The notes under the pieces are model-generated. The model worked only from the letters and a program-made list of their open reading frames with translations. It made no database searches and had not been told where the DNA came from. A program made the translations under genes and the position numbers. DNA of 64,000 nucleotides from Lineus longissimus (lineage: Eukaryota; Nemertea; Pilidiophora; Heteronemertea; Lineidae): contig NC_088312.1 of assembly GCF_910592395.1 (NCBI RefSeq), positions 17,677,292-17,741,291 of the forward strand, written 5' to 3'. This document shows positions 10,901 through 19,963 of this stretch, piece by piece. Position 1 is the stretch's first letter; each line of letters starts with the position of its first letter.

Positions 10901-13900
10901 ATTGGCCAAGACATTGGTATTTCTGTTCGTCCACCAGGTCAGGAAATTGAATTGATCGGTAAAAGATTGCCAGATGATCAGTACAAAGATTTGCTTCGAA
11001 CTTTGAACCATAAACAAAGAGAGTTTTTCACACATATTGTACAAAGATTGAAAACCAGTGATGATCAACTGTGTACTTTTCTAACAGGCGGGGCAGGAGT
11101 TGGCAAATCACAAGTCGTTAAAGCCCTATATCAATTTATGCTAAGACACTTATGTTCCGAAGAAGGTCAGAATCCAGAAGATCTACGCATACAAATAATA
11201 GCTCCCAGTGGATATGCAGCGTATGTTGTCGAAGGCTCTACAATACACTCAGCATTTAGTATACCATTCAAAAAGAATTTCAAAGCAGACTACATACCCC
11301 TGGTACAAGAAAAACTAAATACACTACGAGCTAAATATAGGCACTTAAAAGTCCTTATCATCGATGAGATATCTATGGTTGGCTGCGGTATGTTCTCCTT
11401 CATTCATCAGAGACTAACGGACATTTTAGACAACAAGAACCTATTTGGAGGAATACATGTCCTTGCTATTGGTGATATGTATCAACTGCAACCATGTTTT
11501 GACAGTTATGTGTTTGAAGATTCAAATGCACCAAATGCCTACTTGGCAGGTAATTTTTGGCAAGAATACTTTTTTGTGTACGAACTTGATCAAATAATGA
11601 GGCAACAAGGTGACATGACATTTGCAAACATCTTAAATAGACTAAGAACAGGAAAACAAACACAAGATGACTTGACCCCATTAAAAACTCGCATGATTAC
11701 CCAAAATGATCCAAATTATCCTGAAGATGTACCACACATATTCTTGCTTAATAGATTAGTTGATGCTCATAACAATAAACTTTTCGATAAAGCAACTACA
11801 ACGAAAGTAACAATTGATGCACACGATGTTCTCATAACAAATGTTTCAGAAAAACAAAAACAAAAGATATATGACAGCCTAAAAACAATAGAAACATACA
11901 AAGCCTCTGCAAACCTCCAAAGGACACTCAACATTGCTGTTTCCCTCACATATTCAACAACAATTAACTCCGATATAGAAGACGGCATAGTAAATGGCTC
12001 ATCCTGCATTGTCAAATATATAGAATTTAAAGACGTTGTTAAAAATCCGTCCATTATATGGGTTCAATTTGAAGAAACAAAGATTGGACAACAAAGAAGA
12101 GCAACCAATCGCTCCCTTTACTCAGACCACATCGACAAATCATGGACACCTATATTTGCTGTCAAGCGACAATTCTTATGGGGAAAACATCATACCATTA
12201 TGAGAAGTCAATTTCCCTTGAAACCCAGCAATGCCAGAACGGTTCACTCTGCACAAGGGGGCACATTCAAAAAGCTTGTGGTTAACATGAACACTAACCA
12301 AGTACTGCAAACAACACCAACAAATTTAATGAAACATTCACATTATGTTGCTTTAAGTCGAGTCCGATCCATAGATGACCTATACATCCTTGACCTCAAT
12401 GAACAGGCCATTTCACAATCATCCAAAGTGATCAAGTACATGAGATTAATGAAACAGAAAAACAAACTCTCGTTGTGCTACACACCTGTCTATCAGGGAA
12501 AAGAACTTGCCATTGTCTTCAATGATGCTGCATCAGTGTATGATCATTTTGATGAGATTAAAAAAAATCAAACCATCACAACAGCGTCCGTCATTGCACT
12601 TGCAAATTCTCGGTTGAAACAATCTGATCACTCTGAAACATATGTCTTACCAAATTTCAAACTTGTACGTAATGATCACCCACCGACAGACAATATCGTG
12701 AGACCAATGCATGGACTGATGCTATATATAAAAAATGACATTACTGTCTTGGAAACGACAACTGATCGAACAGACACTTTTGAAACAATCCTCCTACACT
12801 TACAGCCTCCGCAATCTAACTCATGCGAACAATACTATGTCCTTTTCATAAACGTGTATCCAAATTCCACATGGTCAAAACTAATCAATAATTTCCATAC
12901 TTGCCTTTTGCCCTACCAACAATTAGAGAGATTCTTTATCATTGGAAATTTCAATAACATTGACAAGCCAGTACTAGCTAATGATCCAGATTCAGGGAAA
13001 GCAAACAAGATAATGGTCAACATGTACCAGAACGACTTGGAAACCATCATGATGCAGAGATATCAATTTGAACAATATATTGGAGAACCAACCACAAAAG
13101 GTCTGCCAAAACAATCCAAAAGGGATGAACATCTGTTTACACAATCAGATAATGGTATGTTTACCGGTTATAAATTGGATGAAGAAACAAGCGCGAAAAA
13201 AAAGAAAAAAGTTTACAAGTGTCCACATGCAGAATTAGATTTAGTGTTCACCAATCAATTGAATTCCGAGTACATCGACTCGCTGCACACAGTTAACCAG
13301 ACTTGGTCAAATCATCAAATAATACAAACTACCCTGTCTTACCAGCCATCAAATCTACTGAAAATTGTCTACCACAATGCTAGATCTGTCCACGCGCATT
13401 TTAATGATTTAAAACCGGATCCAAACATAACTGCTGCATCTATTGTTGCATTAGCAGAAACACGTTTAAAACCAACTGATACCAACAACAACTATTCCAT
13501 CACTGACTTCCAGCTTGTGCGCAATGACCAAAATGCTGCCAACACCATGCAAAGACCACCTCACGGACTAATGATTTATGTGAAAAATCATATCAGAATA
13601 ATGGAGAAACAATTTATTACCACCAATGACTTTGAATCTATATCTCTTTGCATCCATCCAAAAGACTCAAACACAGTCATCCATGTCATTGCAATCTATA
13701 CAGCACCAAATTGCACATTTCAAAACCTGGTCTATAGACTACAAGACTGCCTCTCAATGTATGAACCATCTGAAAGGTACATAATCATGGGCGATTTCAA
13801 CATGAAGTCAATAGCCAATACTGAAAACTACAATGCCAAATTAGAAACCTACATGCTGCAAGGATTTAATTTCACACAGCACATGACAAAAAACACCACA

Positions 13901-14029
13901 GATTTCAACTCAAAGTTAGACCTAGTCTTCACCAACACTGCTTTATCACACAATATTGAACTTGTTGATGTCATTGACAATTATTGGTCAGATCATAAAC
14001 TAATATATACCGCCCTGTCCTATTTCTAG
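4934..14029 (+). CDS. Helitron polyprotein: 2A, cysteine protease-like, Rep (HUH), PIF1 helicase, two endonuclease domains
   Basis: This is one open frame of 3031 codons. In order: a Cys-rich 118-residue leader ending in a 2A motif (residues 110-119); a protease-like domain with GKQC at Cys150 and DSH at Asp270/His272, resembling herpesvirus-tegument deubiquitinases; 17 copies of a 17-residue basic repeat (501-789); a Cys-pair region at about 935-1000; the Rep domain with HVH (His1501, His1503) and paired tyrosines Tyr1684/Tyr1688; a PIF1-family helicase with Walker A GGAGVGKS (2052-2059) and Walker B IIDE (Asp2144, Glu2145); and two tandem exonuclease-endonuclease-phosphatase domains (about 2524-2802 and 2810-3031). 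Rep plus helicase define Helitrons, and a C-terminal endonuclease marks the Helentron group. The protein should nick, unwind and join DNA during rolling-circle transposition. The second endonuclease keeps Glu2842, Asp2954 and Asp3020-His3021. The first has Asn at all three acidic positions. The absence of any stop suggests recent activity. The start was chosen as the first Met of the frame; the leader is required for the 2A context. Confidence 0.93.
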   Translation: MISVQQYRSAVGCFYSRATSSKHKDIGQCGCTKILIPHGDNWKRYSVSELYSYTIRFDEITKKNNDQVENLRAAAHYSSIQSTCEYYFSCCLLEHLLLCRSYNFDKLKLSGDVESNPGPMDNPQINRVVQGHFHQGDHHFFSSDSVGKQCVANAVTSLMYSLVISPLHWVSNDLNDILMNGDMLYRSFNNVSYLAVDELPPLIQCFNEHFKLKRLGSTVNVILHETTVELPNLSLQSAVDHITTCTGAILIIGYNAFAVMFHENAYYLFDSHSRDKHGNQVPDGTSVLLSFSDDSQLQCYINKYANDLHQILFEVTFFKVSILTSKAFRLALNRQRDPLHLSLPVSTTNTTVPSTTTVPKKIGKKDAQINHSDDKKKNQSNILKTPAHTAISENECMTETIVYPSDCTTPSVNASNSATSIKERLSSNCEEPQLDHLATYFMDQNEKHERKKAKMRAYIHQKRTNPDYKAKEFKRKQHVRADQDYRIKENERGTSSKQKLRADPDYQAKEVRSMQRIRANPDYKAKEVKSKQRVRTNPDYKAKEVKSKQRVRADPDYKAKEVKSKQRVRADPEYKAKEVKSKQRVRADPDYKAKEVKSKQRVRADPDYKAKEVKSKQRVRADPDYKAKEVKSKQRVRADPDYKAKEVKSKQRVRADPDYKAKEVKSKQRVRADPDYKAKEVKSKQRVRADPDYKAKEVKSKQRVRADPDYKAKEVKSKQRVRADPDYKAKEVKSKQRDRANPDHKAKEVKSKQQVRADPHYKAKEVKSKQRVRADPDYKAKEVKSKQQLRTDRDYRIKENKRGTPSKRKLRTDPDYKNKELKRKQHVRQNHEVRVKERTNKQKRRSDPKIYSIEQNNDVSRKRKSRCAEEFQEIERERKRFKRSSDREYRQQEMLSNRMQKKISRANTNYQSVEKTLRQKNEYGSNIHKCIDKFHQKIKIGPLYVCTCCHQTWFKDSVIDIKRASLSTAQQDLLAQCKTGYISVDNKEWICRTCRDSVSKGKIPKLSIANNVGFKVKEKPPELELHQLEERLISLRIPFMQMRELPVGGQKMVRGNVVNVPVDLSTTVRSLPRNLSDMETIPVKLKRRMQYKTNEFIENIRPTKVLNALKWLKDNGPLYKDITDHNIWRESLQQQHSGAMSEFVDTAGSEPRPSTSQLLKQDQDGIVNFEKITEDSKDIFFSADSTDCSSVPSTSQLKKNSQNSTPHIDNHIASNTEDKTNDNDTDDDSDHFSEVDETERTSGNMDTMLDAPEVAQPQEYIFAPGEGQRPLSIFQDSNAEYLSFPTIFCGNGRSENDIPVHYSDISKYELRSVDRRVSQNIPNLFFKLKKIQIKQISDKVKLAVRRCKTKGKAYTAEDVLNSDVRDNIVRLDEGFYIFRTIRNSPPYLENKKKEVFAMIRQLGIPTLFMSLSAADTRWSPLLKTLGLLIDKVDYTDEQIEQFNWQTRSRLLSADPVTCARYFDHRFQQFMKIVLKGPHYPLGGEINDSFYRVEFQNRGSPHVHMALWIEGAPKYGSASEEEVVNYIDSLISVSANVNESDKPFLALQYHKHSKTCRKGKHPVCRFGYPMPPMRRTRILEPLDPDIDEEFLKKYRANFTRINETLNEMGDGKDVVLTFDEFLTQLQMAEDEYIKSIRSSLKCPKVFLKREPPEIRINPYMKHLLGAWQANHDIQFILDGYAVAVYIIAYTCKSQKGMSALLDTASKEAKADKMELRHAVRHMGNKFLNSVETGAQEAAYLVLQMPMTRCSRDVVFINTNTPEERPFILKDRDKLEKLSPKSTDVQTLGNIGLYAKRPLCLRKYCLADYVACFTITYPKTEHDDDLFQDNLDDYPSDDSSELDDQTISKHVDKRDEDHDFSIEKSYVTKSGMKITKRNKPKVIRYVKFNKDNDSEAYYRERILLFHPWMTSENNLLGDFETYEQHYNYLKTATPIEAKRRQYEQNIDELQEAIAQAEEGNIIEQDEIDDTIQSSECLFFDPERANNQKTYDIGQDIGISVRPPGQEIELIGKRLPDDQYKDLLRTLNHKQREFFTHIVQRLKTSDDQLCTFLTGGAGVGKSQVVKALYQFMLRHLCSEEGQNPEDLRIQIIAPSGYAAYVVEGSTIHSAFSIPFKKNFKADYIPLVQEKLNTLRAKYRHLKVLIIDEISMVGCGMFSFIHQRLTDILDNKNLFGGIHVLAIGDMYQLQPCFDSYVFEDSNAPNAYLAGNFWQEYFFVYELDQIMRQQGDMTFANILNRLRTGKQTQDDLTPLKTRMITQNDPNYPEDVPHIFLLNRLVDAHNNKLFDKATTTKVTIDAHDVLITNVSEKQKQKIYDSLKTIETYKASANLQRTLNIAVSLTYSTTINSDIEDGIVNGSSCIVKYIEFKDVVKNPSIIWVQFEETKIGQQRRATNRSLYSDHIDKSWTPIFAVKRQFLWGKHHTIMRSQFPLKPSNARTVHSAQGGTFKKLVVNMNTNQVLQTTPTNLMKHSHYVALSRVRSIDDLYILDLNEQAISQSSKVIKYMRLMKQKNKLSLCYTPVYQGKELAIVFNDAASVYDHFDEIKKNQTITTASVIALANSRLKQSDHSETYVLPNFKLVRNDHPPTDNIVRPMHGLMLYIKNDITVLETTTDRTDTFETILLHLQPPQSNSCEQYYVLFINVYPNSTWSKLINNFHTCLLPYQQLERFFIIGNFNNIDKPVLANDPDSGKANKIMVNMYQNDLETIMMQRYQFEQYIGEPTTKGLPKQSKRDEHLFTQSDNGMFTGYKLDEETSAKKKKKVYKCPHAELDLVFTNQLNSEYIDSLHTVNQTWSNHQIIQTTLSYQPSNLLKIVYHNARSVHAHFNDLKPDPNITAASIVALAETRLKPTDTNNNYSITDFQLVRNDQNAANTMQRPPHGLMIYVKNHIRIMEKQFITTNDFESISLCIHPKDSNTVIHVIAIYTAPNCTFQNLVYRLQDCLSMYEPSERYIIMGDFNMKSIANTENYNAKLETYMLQGFNFTQHMTKNTTDFNSKLDLVFTNTALSHNIELVDVIDNYWSDHKLIYTALSYF
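5261..5290 (+). other. 2A ribosome-skipping motif in the Helitron ORF
   Basis: Residues 110-119 read SGDVESNPGP, an exact match to the D-V/I-E-x-N-P-G-P consensus. The ribosome should fail to join Gly118 to Pro119. This would release a 118-residue leader and restart the main polyprotein at Pro119-Met120. The leader just before it is Cys- and Leu-rich, as in 2A sequences reported from sea-urchin retrotransposons, where such leaders can act as signal sequences. Confidence 0.9.
6434..7300 (+). repeat. 17 tandem copies of a 51-bp coding repeat
   Basis: The array is exactly 17 x 51 bp in frame. Each unit encodes 17 residues of the type RADPDYKAKEVKSKQRV, highly basic and probably helical. The inner ten or so copies are almost identical at DNA level, while the copies at both edges differ in several bases and codons. 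Degenerate related units continue on both sides (about 6326-6433 and 7301-7640). This is the pattern of recent internal expansion by unequal exchange or replication slippage. Confidence 0.97.
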
Positions 14030-14108
14030 CCATTCAATTTACATGTATCAGTACGCCTCCTACAATACATATCACCAATTCTCGTACAGTACTAATCAAC
14101 AGTTCGCT

Positions 14109-15030
14109 ACCGCAGTGTCCGTGGTCGTCCATCAATGTCGTCCGTCGTCGTATCCTGGCACATTTCTTAACTGCTAGGCCTATGAACTTGAAACTTTGTA
14201 CACAGGACCCCATATGTCAGATGACCTGTTACACTAAATTTCGGACCGTTCTGATTCTCAACTCAACCACATGCCTGGGGGCCAAATGTGGATATCTAAA
14301 AAGTGTGATATCACGCAATATTAATGACTTGTTTTCGATAAAACTTTTGAGGTACATGTAGGTTCTCGACATAGCAAGGATACATCATATATCATACGGG
14401 TTTTTAATTTGACCTACTTTACAAGGCCACAGAAATCAAATGGCGTAAATTGGCTGTTTCAGTGTATCAACTATGGCACGTTTCTCAACCGCCAAAGCTA
14501 TGAACTTGAAACTTGGTACATATAACCCCCTGTATCAGATAATCTCTGGTGCTGAATTTTGGCCCGATCTGATTCTTCACTTGGCCACTAGGGGGCGAAA
14601 ATGAAAAAAGTAAGAAGTGCAATTAAGCCTGCTTATTAGCGAATTGTTTTTGATGAAATTTTTATGGTAGGGACCTCTGGCAAGGTTACATCCGATGTCA
14701 TACGATTTTTGGATTTCACCTACTTTCAAGGTGGCAGAGGTCAAATGGCGTAAATTGACCGTTTGAGTGAACCCTATACCACCTTTCTCAACCGCCAATG
14801 CTATGAAGAAGAAACTTGGTACTTATAACGTCCTATAACTAGAACCTTCGACATTGAATTTTGGCCTTATCAAAGTATTGACTTGGCCACCAAGGGGCCA
14901 AAACTGAAAAGGTAGGAAGTGCAATGTCTCTCTTATCAATATTACATAATGAAATATTTTGGATACATTTTGTATGGCAAAAACCCCCAACAACGATGCA
15001 TCGCTTGTCTTACCATTTTTGGATTTGACC
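14109..15030 (+). repeat. Dispersed repeat, copy B
   Basis: From accgcagtgtccg at 14109 the sequence follows copy A (from 977) unit by unit in the same orientation. It differs by scattered substitutions and small indels and lacks the long triplet array. The first 30 bases or so of the repeat, including the ctcacc start, are missing. The short frame on the minus strand at 14577-14798 lies inside the repeat and is not a gene. Confidence 0.8.
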
Positions 15031-16640
15031 TTGTTTTCAAGGTCATTTCATTTTAGACCTATGCATTTTCCGGCTGATTTTCATTACAAATGTAGAATTT
15101 CCTTTTTAAATCTAAAATGTATAAAATGTCATGTAGATATAAGAAAAACAATTTTTGCTAAGTTTTTTTGGGAATCCATATCACTGCCCCCATCTCCTTT
15201 ATAGGAACTTTAAATTCTTCTGTGGTCAGAGAAGGGCATTGTATTTATCATGAGGGATTCCCTTTAACAGTACATTGGGACCATGACCACACATTTATCA
15301 ATTTCAGCAATGTATAAACCCCTCTACCATTTATTGCTAGAGGCTCTAGTGGCTATTGCCAATTAGGTCAGACTCCAGCAGGGTAGCATTGCCATTGCAG
15401 AGTTAACAGAAGGTTCATCTCATTCACTGAAAGGTAAGACTAAATTCAACCACAGGAACCCTCCCTAACTCAGAAATCAGTGTCAATCTGATTGTTCATG
15501 AACTATAGCATGCATGAAATATCAAATTTTCCAATTCCCCACAAAATTCTGGGCATACAGAGCAAAATATAAAGTCACTTCTGACATTGCACACCACCAT
15601 GTGACAGAGTGCACATCATCCATGCATCATGCACTGTTGTGTAGACCTGTACAGGTATAGCCTAGGAACACAAGCCTGTAACTTTCATAGACAACATCAC
15701 TTGGGCATCACTCTCACCCTCCACGCCCCTGAATCCATCTCGCTTCCATACGCCTAGCCTCGTCGATCCTCCAGCCCCAACCTTCTTTCACCACCAAGAA
15801 ATTTAGGCCTTGCAGATATTTCAAACTCTAACATGTCCAAGCGCAAATACATTTTCCTCACACCAGTTTGAGGTGCGCAGGTAGCCCAAACAAACCGACT
15901 TCTAGATGATTGCAATGGTGGCCACCACAAAACACTTCAAAATATGGTGACTAAACATGCTTGCACATCAGTCAATCGTGTCAATCACTTTCTGTATATT
16001 CTAATGGCCAGTACAGTACATATAGTATGCTACATTTTACACCCTATGACTATGTTGTAACCAATATCCTCATTAATTTCATTTCATTTTATACACAAAC
16101 AAAAATGTCACACGTGTTTGAAACAAAATGAAATACTTCGCAAGTACTAGTACCGGTACTTGGGAACCTGGCATCCAGTGTTGAAAAAACAGAATACGTA
16201 GCAAGTACTATTTGGGAACCTGGCATCCAGTGTTCAAACACAGCCATGGTTCGATTGACAGTTGCTACAGACCCCAACACAAAAATGCCCATTTTAGTAT
16301 TGGAGTTAAAAATTCCGCATATCTCAAATGTCGAAATCTCCATCGTTGATCAGTCATTTCTGTAGAAGCTCGTGTTGATCCGCATTTAACTCTTTGAGGG
16401 ACAAGTGGAAAAAAAGCAATCGAATGATGTGCAAGCGTGCGTTTTGTGAGCACTGGCCAATGTTGAAGGTCTTGAGAAGTTGGTTTGTTTTGAGTAGCAC
16501 TGCGCGCCTCTGACTGATGTGAGGAAATCTATCGAAAATGTTACCTTTCTTTGTTTCATTTGAATCATGTGACCTGTCTACATTATCAAAAGTGGTCTAT
16601 TCCTTTTACTTGTATCTTATACATCCCTACTTCTTAGTTA
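15031..16640. other. Non-coding stretch with one small tandem duplication
   Basis: No gene was recognised. At 16140-16237 a unit of about 55 bp containing ttgggaacctggcatccag is duplicated in tandem. The remainder shows no splice pairs flanking an open frame that I could support. Confidence 0.5.
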
Positions 16641-16642
16641 GT

Positions 16643-16777
16643 GTGTTGGTCGATAGGTGGCTTTCCAAGAAACACCAAACCAATGGGAAATCGCGCATGC
16701 ACTTTTATCCTCCAACCAATGAGTGTGTATGCGCCGTCACCTCAGTGCTTCTGGGAAAGCTGCCTATCGACAAACTT
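16643..16777. mobile_element. Short inverted-repeat element (MITE-like)
   Basis: The segment near 16648 (gtcgataggtggctttcc) is repeated in inverted form near 16754-16772 (ggaaagctgcctatcgac), about 21 of 25 bases matching when the arms are extended. The 135-bp unit has no coding capacity. No clear target duplication is visible. Confidence 0.5.
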
Positions 16778-16789
16778 CCTAAATAAGTT

Positions 16790-17019
16790 CTAAGGCAAAC
16801 GTTACATAGAGCTTCACATTTCACTCCTCACGCCTCATGCTTCACGGTTCACCCGTGAACCGAAGAATTAATGAGGTGTTTCAATGAGCCATGTTACATA
16901 ACGCCTAAGTAACAAGGCTCATTGAAATACGTTTGTCATTCTTCACTTCACGAGTGAACCGTGAAGCGTGAGGCGTGAGCAGTGAAGCGTGAAGCTCTAT
17001 GTATTAACGTCTGCCTTAG
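16790..17019. mobile_element. Foldback element with arms of about 95 bp
   Basis: The left arm starting ctaaggcaaacgtt and the right arm ending aacgtctgccttag are inverted copies over about 95 bp. They share catagagcttcac, cgcctca, gcttcacggttcac and caatgagcc, and are separated by a loop of about 25 bases. This is a non-autonomous foldback or MITE. No convincing target duplication was found. Its right end is about 60 bp upstream of the first exon of the OB-fold gene. Confidence 0.85.
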
Positions 17020-17092
17020 GAGATCTATTATAGAATTCGAAAATATATTTAATTCTACACACTCTCCTTTTTCAGCACAAATCAGCTACATC

Positions 17093-19963
17093 ATGGCCAA
17101 TTGTACTACTGGCAGTACTGTCCCAAAAATGTACGTATATGAACCTCCCCAATTATGTATAACGTCATCATTCAACAGAATGTAAAATTCACAAACAATT
17201 TGCATACACGTTACAGCTTGGATGAATGTCACTGAAAAGAACTTCACTCCCATACTGGATTTCGCCAGCACCCATTAACATTATATGTACGTGTAGTTGT
17301 ACAAGTGCAATTTTAGAAGGATGCCAATAGCATATGGTGACTTACACTGTTTTCAGCAGTATACCAGACATGCTCAAGTTGTCACTTCTCCCCTGGGAAT
17401 GACATTATCATATAGCGAATTGCCCCATTCAGCCATTCTCACCAACCATTCGTGAATTTTATACTGGATTGATACATCCAGTTCACCGCCACAATTACCA
17501 CTATCCAAGAATAACTGTATGGTGAATTGTCCTAATCTGTAGCAGCCATTTATGCCATAACAATTAAATGATTGTCACTTCCTTTCAGATCAAACACCAT
17601 TACAGTGCGCATCCTCAACACACCAAGCGCGCGCATGACCAAAACCGCCGCAACAGTGGCCCTTAAGCAGAACCAAATGAGTTTGTACGATATGTACTGG
17701 CCAAATGGAGCGTTCAATAATCATCTCACCAATAACGCCACTGTCATCATAACAAACGCATCCAGAAATGACATTAACAGGACTATTCAACTGGAAATGA
17801 ACACAACAAAGGTAAGAACAATAATCATCCTCTTCAATCAAGGTTATGCATTCCTCTCTCATTCATAAATCACGAAAGCAAGACTGACTGTTGGCAAGAA
17901 TTACTGCTGAAAAGAAAGAGATATCACCACAAACATCAAATAACCCTGTCATGGATTCACAACATGGCCCCTAGATTCCAGAAGTCTCCATTATAAAAGA
18001 AAACATTCCACTTTTTAAAACAGACTTTGTCTCAGAAAGATGTAACAGAACATGATGTTGCCATACCAATAGTCCAACCCATTCCTATTTCATGTCAGAA
18101 CAAAACAAACCAAATAAACTACAGTCTTGGTGCATATAAACTGAACAATTTGCACTAATATTCAAAATTCCACATTACAGGTTTTCCCGACGGAACCTTT
18201 TGATCCAGATGACGCATTGATTACAAAGTTCCTGCACGCTGATACATTATCCATGGACACTATTCTGAAAACACCTGTGAAGACCAAAGTGCGCTTTACA
18301 GTTGACGGAACCATTACACAGGTAAATTCACATCCGTTTAATACTTTTTCATAGACAGTGCATCTACAAGTCATAGTCAAGTGAGAAATTGTGCAAGGGT
18401 CCAACAAGACCAAGACACATGGACCATAGTGCATAACTGATATTCAGGGATGTTGCACATAAACATGGCTACAGAGGAAACAAACTATTGATAAATGCAA
18501 ATGACAAGTTCTATTTCATTTATGCTTGATAGAAGAAACAAAAAATTGCATGCAAACCCATCAACAGACATTGGAATTGTCAACATTTCTGTGACTGTAC
18601 ATGTCCCACATGCATGCTTACTGTTTTTCAGGTTTCTCAGTTGCCTCGTCATGCATCGCAATAACTGATACCTGTACCACCTGTTCATTATGGCACGCCA
18701 AAGCAAAATCAATGCAACGTGATGAAAAACACATCAATATTTCAAGACATGTGTCCACGAATTATAAAGTACTAGTAGTCAACATCTTCTGAAAACATGA
18801 CAATATTTTTGAAAAACATAACTACATTCCCAAAAATACAACAAGCTTATTGCGAAGGCCTTTCCAAAAATATTAACTACAACAGATTTAAAAACATGTT
18901 AACTCTTGTAAAAACTATGTCAACCCTAAACAAGATGGCAAGAATTTTTTGGTTCACAGGGAAAAATCTGCAAGACCGCACACCCCCATCATCAACTGAC
19001 GGAAGCCTTAGGCACACTGCATCCAGGTTACAGGTTGCAACATTGTAGCCAAAATTGTGGGCACAATTTTTTAAAGTTCATGTGTTATTCATCATGTTCA
19101 ATTGATTCCGCTTTGCGATGCCATAGTACATACATACAATGATTTAAAACGAAATATGAATATCCTTTATCAGGTTTCCCCAATTAAGTCGGACAAAAAC
19201 TGGCGTAGACGAGACATCACCATTTCCGGTGGCAACACTCAAAACCTGCGATGTAAGTTGTGGAACGAAAAAGCCGAACTAATTCAGGAGCAGCACCTGA
19301 ACAAACGCATCAAGATTGAAAACCTTGAGACAGAACACTTTAATGAGCGTGTTCTTTGCCGCAATACTCCAGAAACAACTATAATAGTAAGTACACCTAT
19401 TCATTCATCTTTGTCCACACATGGCCCTCCTGGCGCATAACATCAGTATGCACCTACAAAGAAATATAACCATCCCATTTTGCCTAAAAAGATTTTCATT
19501 CGGCCTGAGTGGGATTAGGCCAAATGATAACTTCTCAAAATAACAATATCATGGCAATTTACATTCAGCGAAATGGAATGACATTGACCTAGAATAGCAT
19601 CCCACAAAATCAGCGAAATATACAGTCTATTGCTTTCAAGAATTTAAAGGGGCAGTAACCCTGACTCATGGACCAAAAACTACATGATTGATAAGAATAT
19701 GCTATGTCTGAGCACACATCAATTGGCATGATTATATATTCATACACAACTATTTCATTACATTCCAGGCAGATGAAGAAGAATGTGACCAGACCTTCAC
19801 TGTAATTGCAATTAACAACATCACCAAAGAAGTCCTCGTCACTGATAATGAACAAGACAGCACACTCACATACGCGGAAGGTGTTGTACCAGATGATATC
19901 ACACTTCCGATGACAGTCACTGCAACAGTCAGAAATGGACAAATTGTCAACATCGATCTATAA
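17093..19963 (+). CDS. Five-exon gene for an OB-fold (RPA-like single-strand nucleic-acid-binding) protein
   Basis: The exons are 17093-17130, 17589-17811, 18181-18321, 19174-19386 and 19769-19963, giving 269 residues. Each internal boundary has AG before and GT after (gtacgt, gtaaga, gtaaat, gtaagt). Phases agree: exon 1 ends on two bases of a codon completed by exon 2, and all later junctions are phase 0. The second half looks like an OB fold. It has a short beta segment (KVRFTVDGTITQV), a basic strand (RRRDITISGG) and LRCKLWNEKAELI, which matches the pattern in RPA70-type DNA-binding domains where an acid/basic-ITL strand precedes a L-x-LW-x-EKA strand. Family knowledge suggests binding of single-stranded DNA or RNA; the specific role is unknown. 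A splice acceptor (ttttcag, ending 17075) lies just before the start codon, so a 5' UTR exon probably exists upstream. Codon use and exact splice phasing argue for a live host gene rather than a retrocopy. Confidence 0.75.

Larger units (their letters stand above)
3780..14108 (+). mobile_element. Helitron (Helentron-type) rolling-circle transposon, ends not resolved
   Basis: The element is defined by its intact polyprotein at 4934-14029. The 3' end must lie between the stop codon and about 14108, because host repeat copy B is recognisable from 14109 and is truncated at its own left end there. The 5' end lies somewhere left of 4934. The hairpin cluster at 3.8-4.0 kb is a candidate part of the element but is not proven. 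I could not identify the terminal motifs or the insertion dinucleotide by eye. Confidence 0.6.

Noticed and set aside
18632-18664. Acceptor-like site followed by a short in-phase exon that would give the OB-fold protein an early stop
   Set aside because: It would truncate the OB core, has no codon conservation to judge by, and a chance tttttcag is common; kept only as a possible alternative terminal exon.
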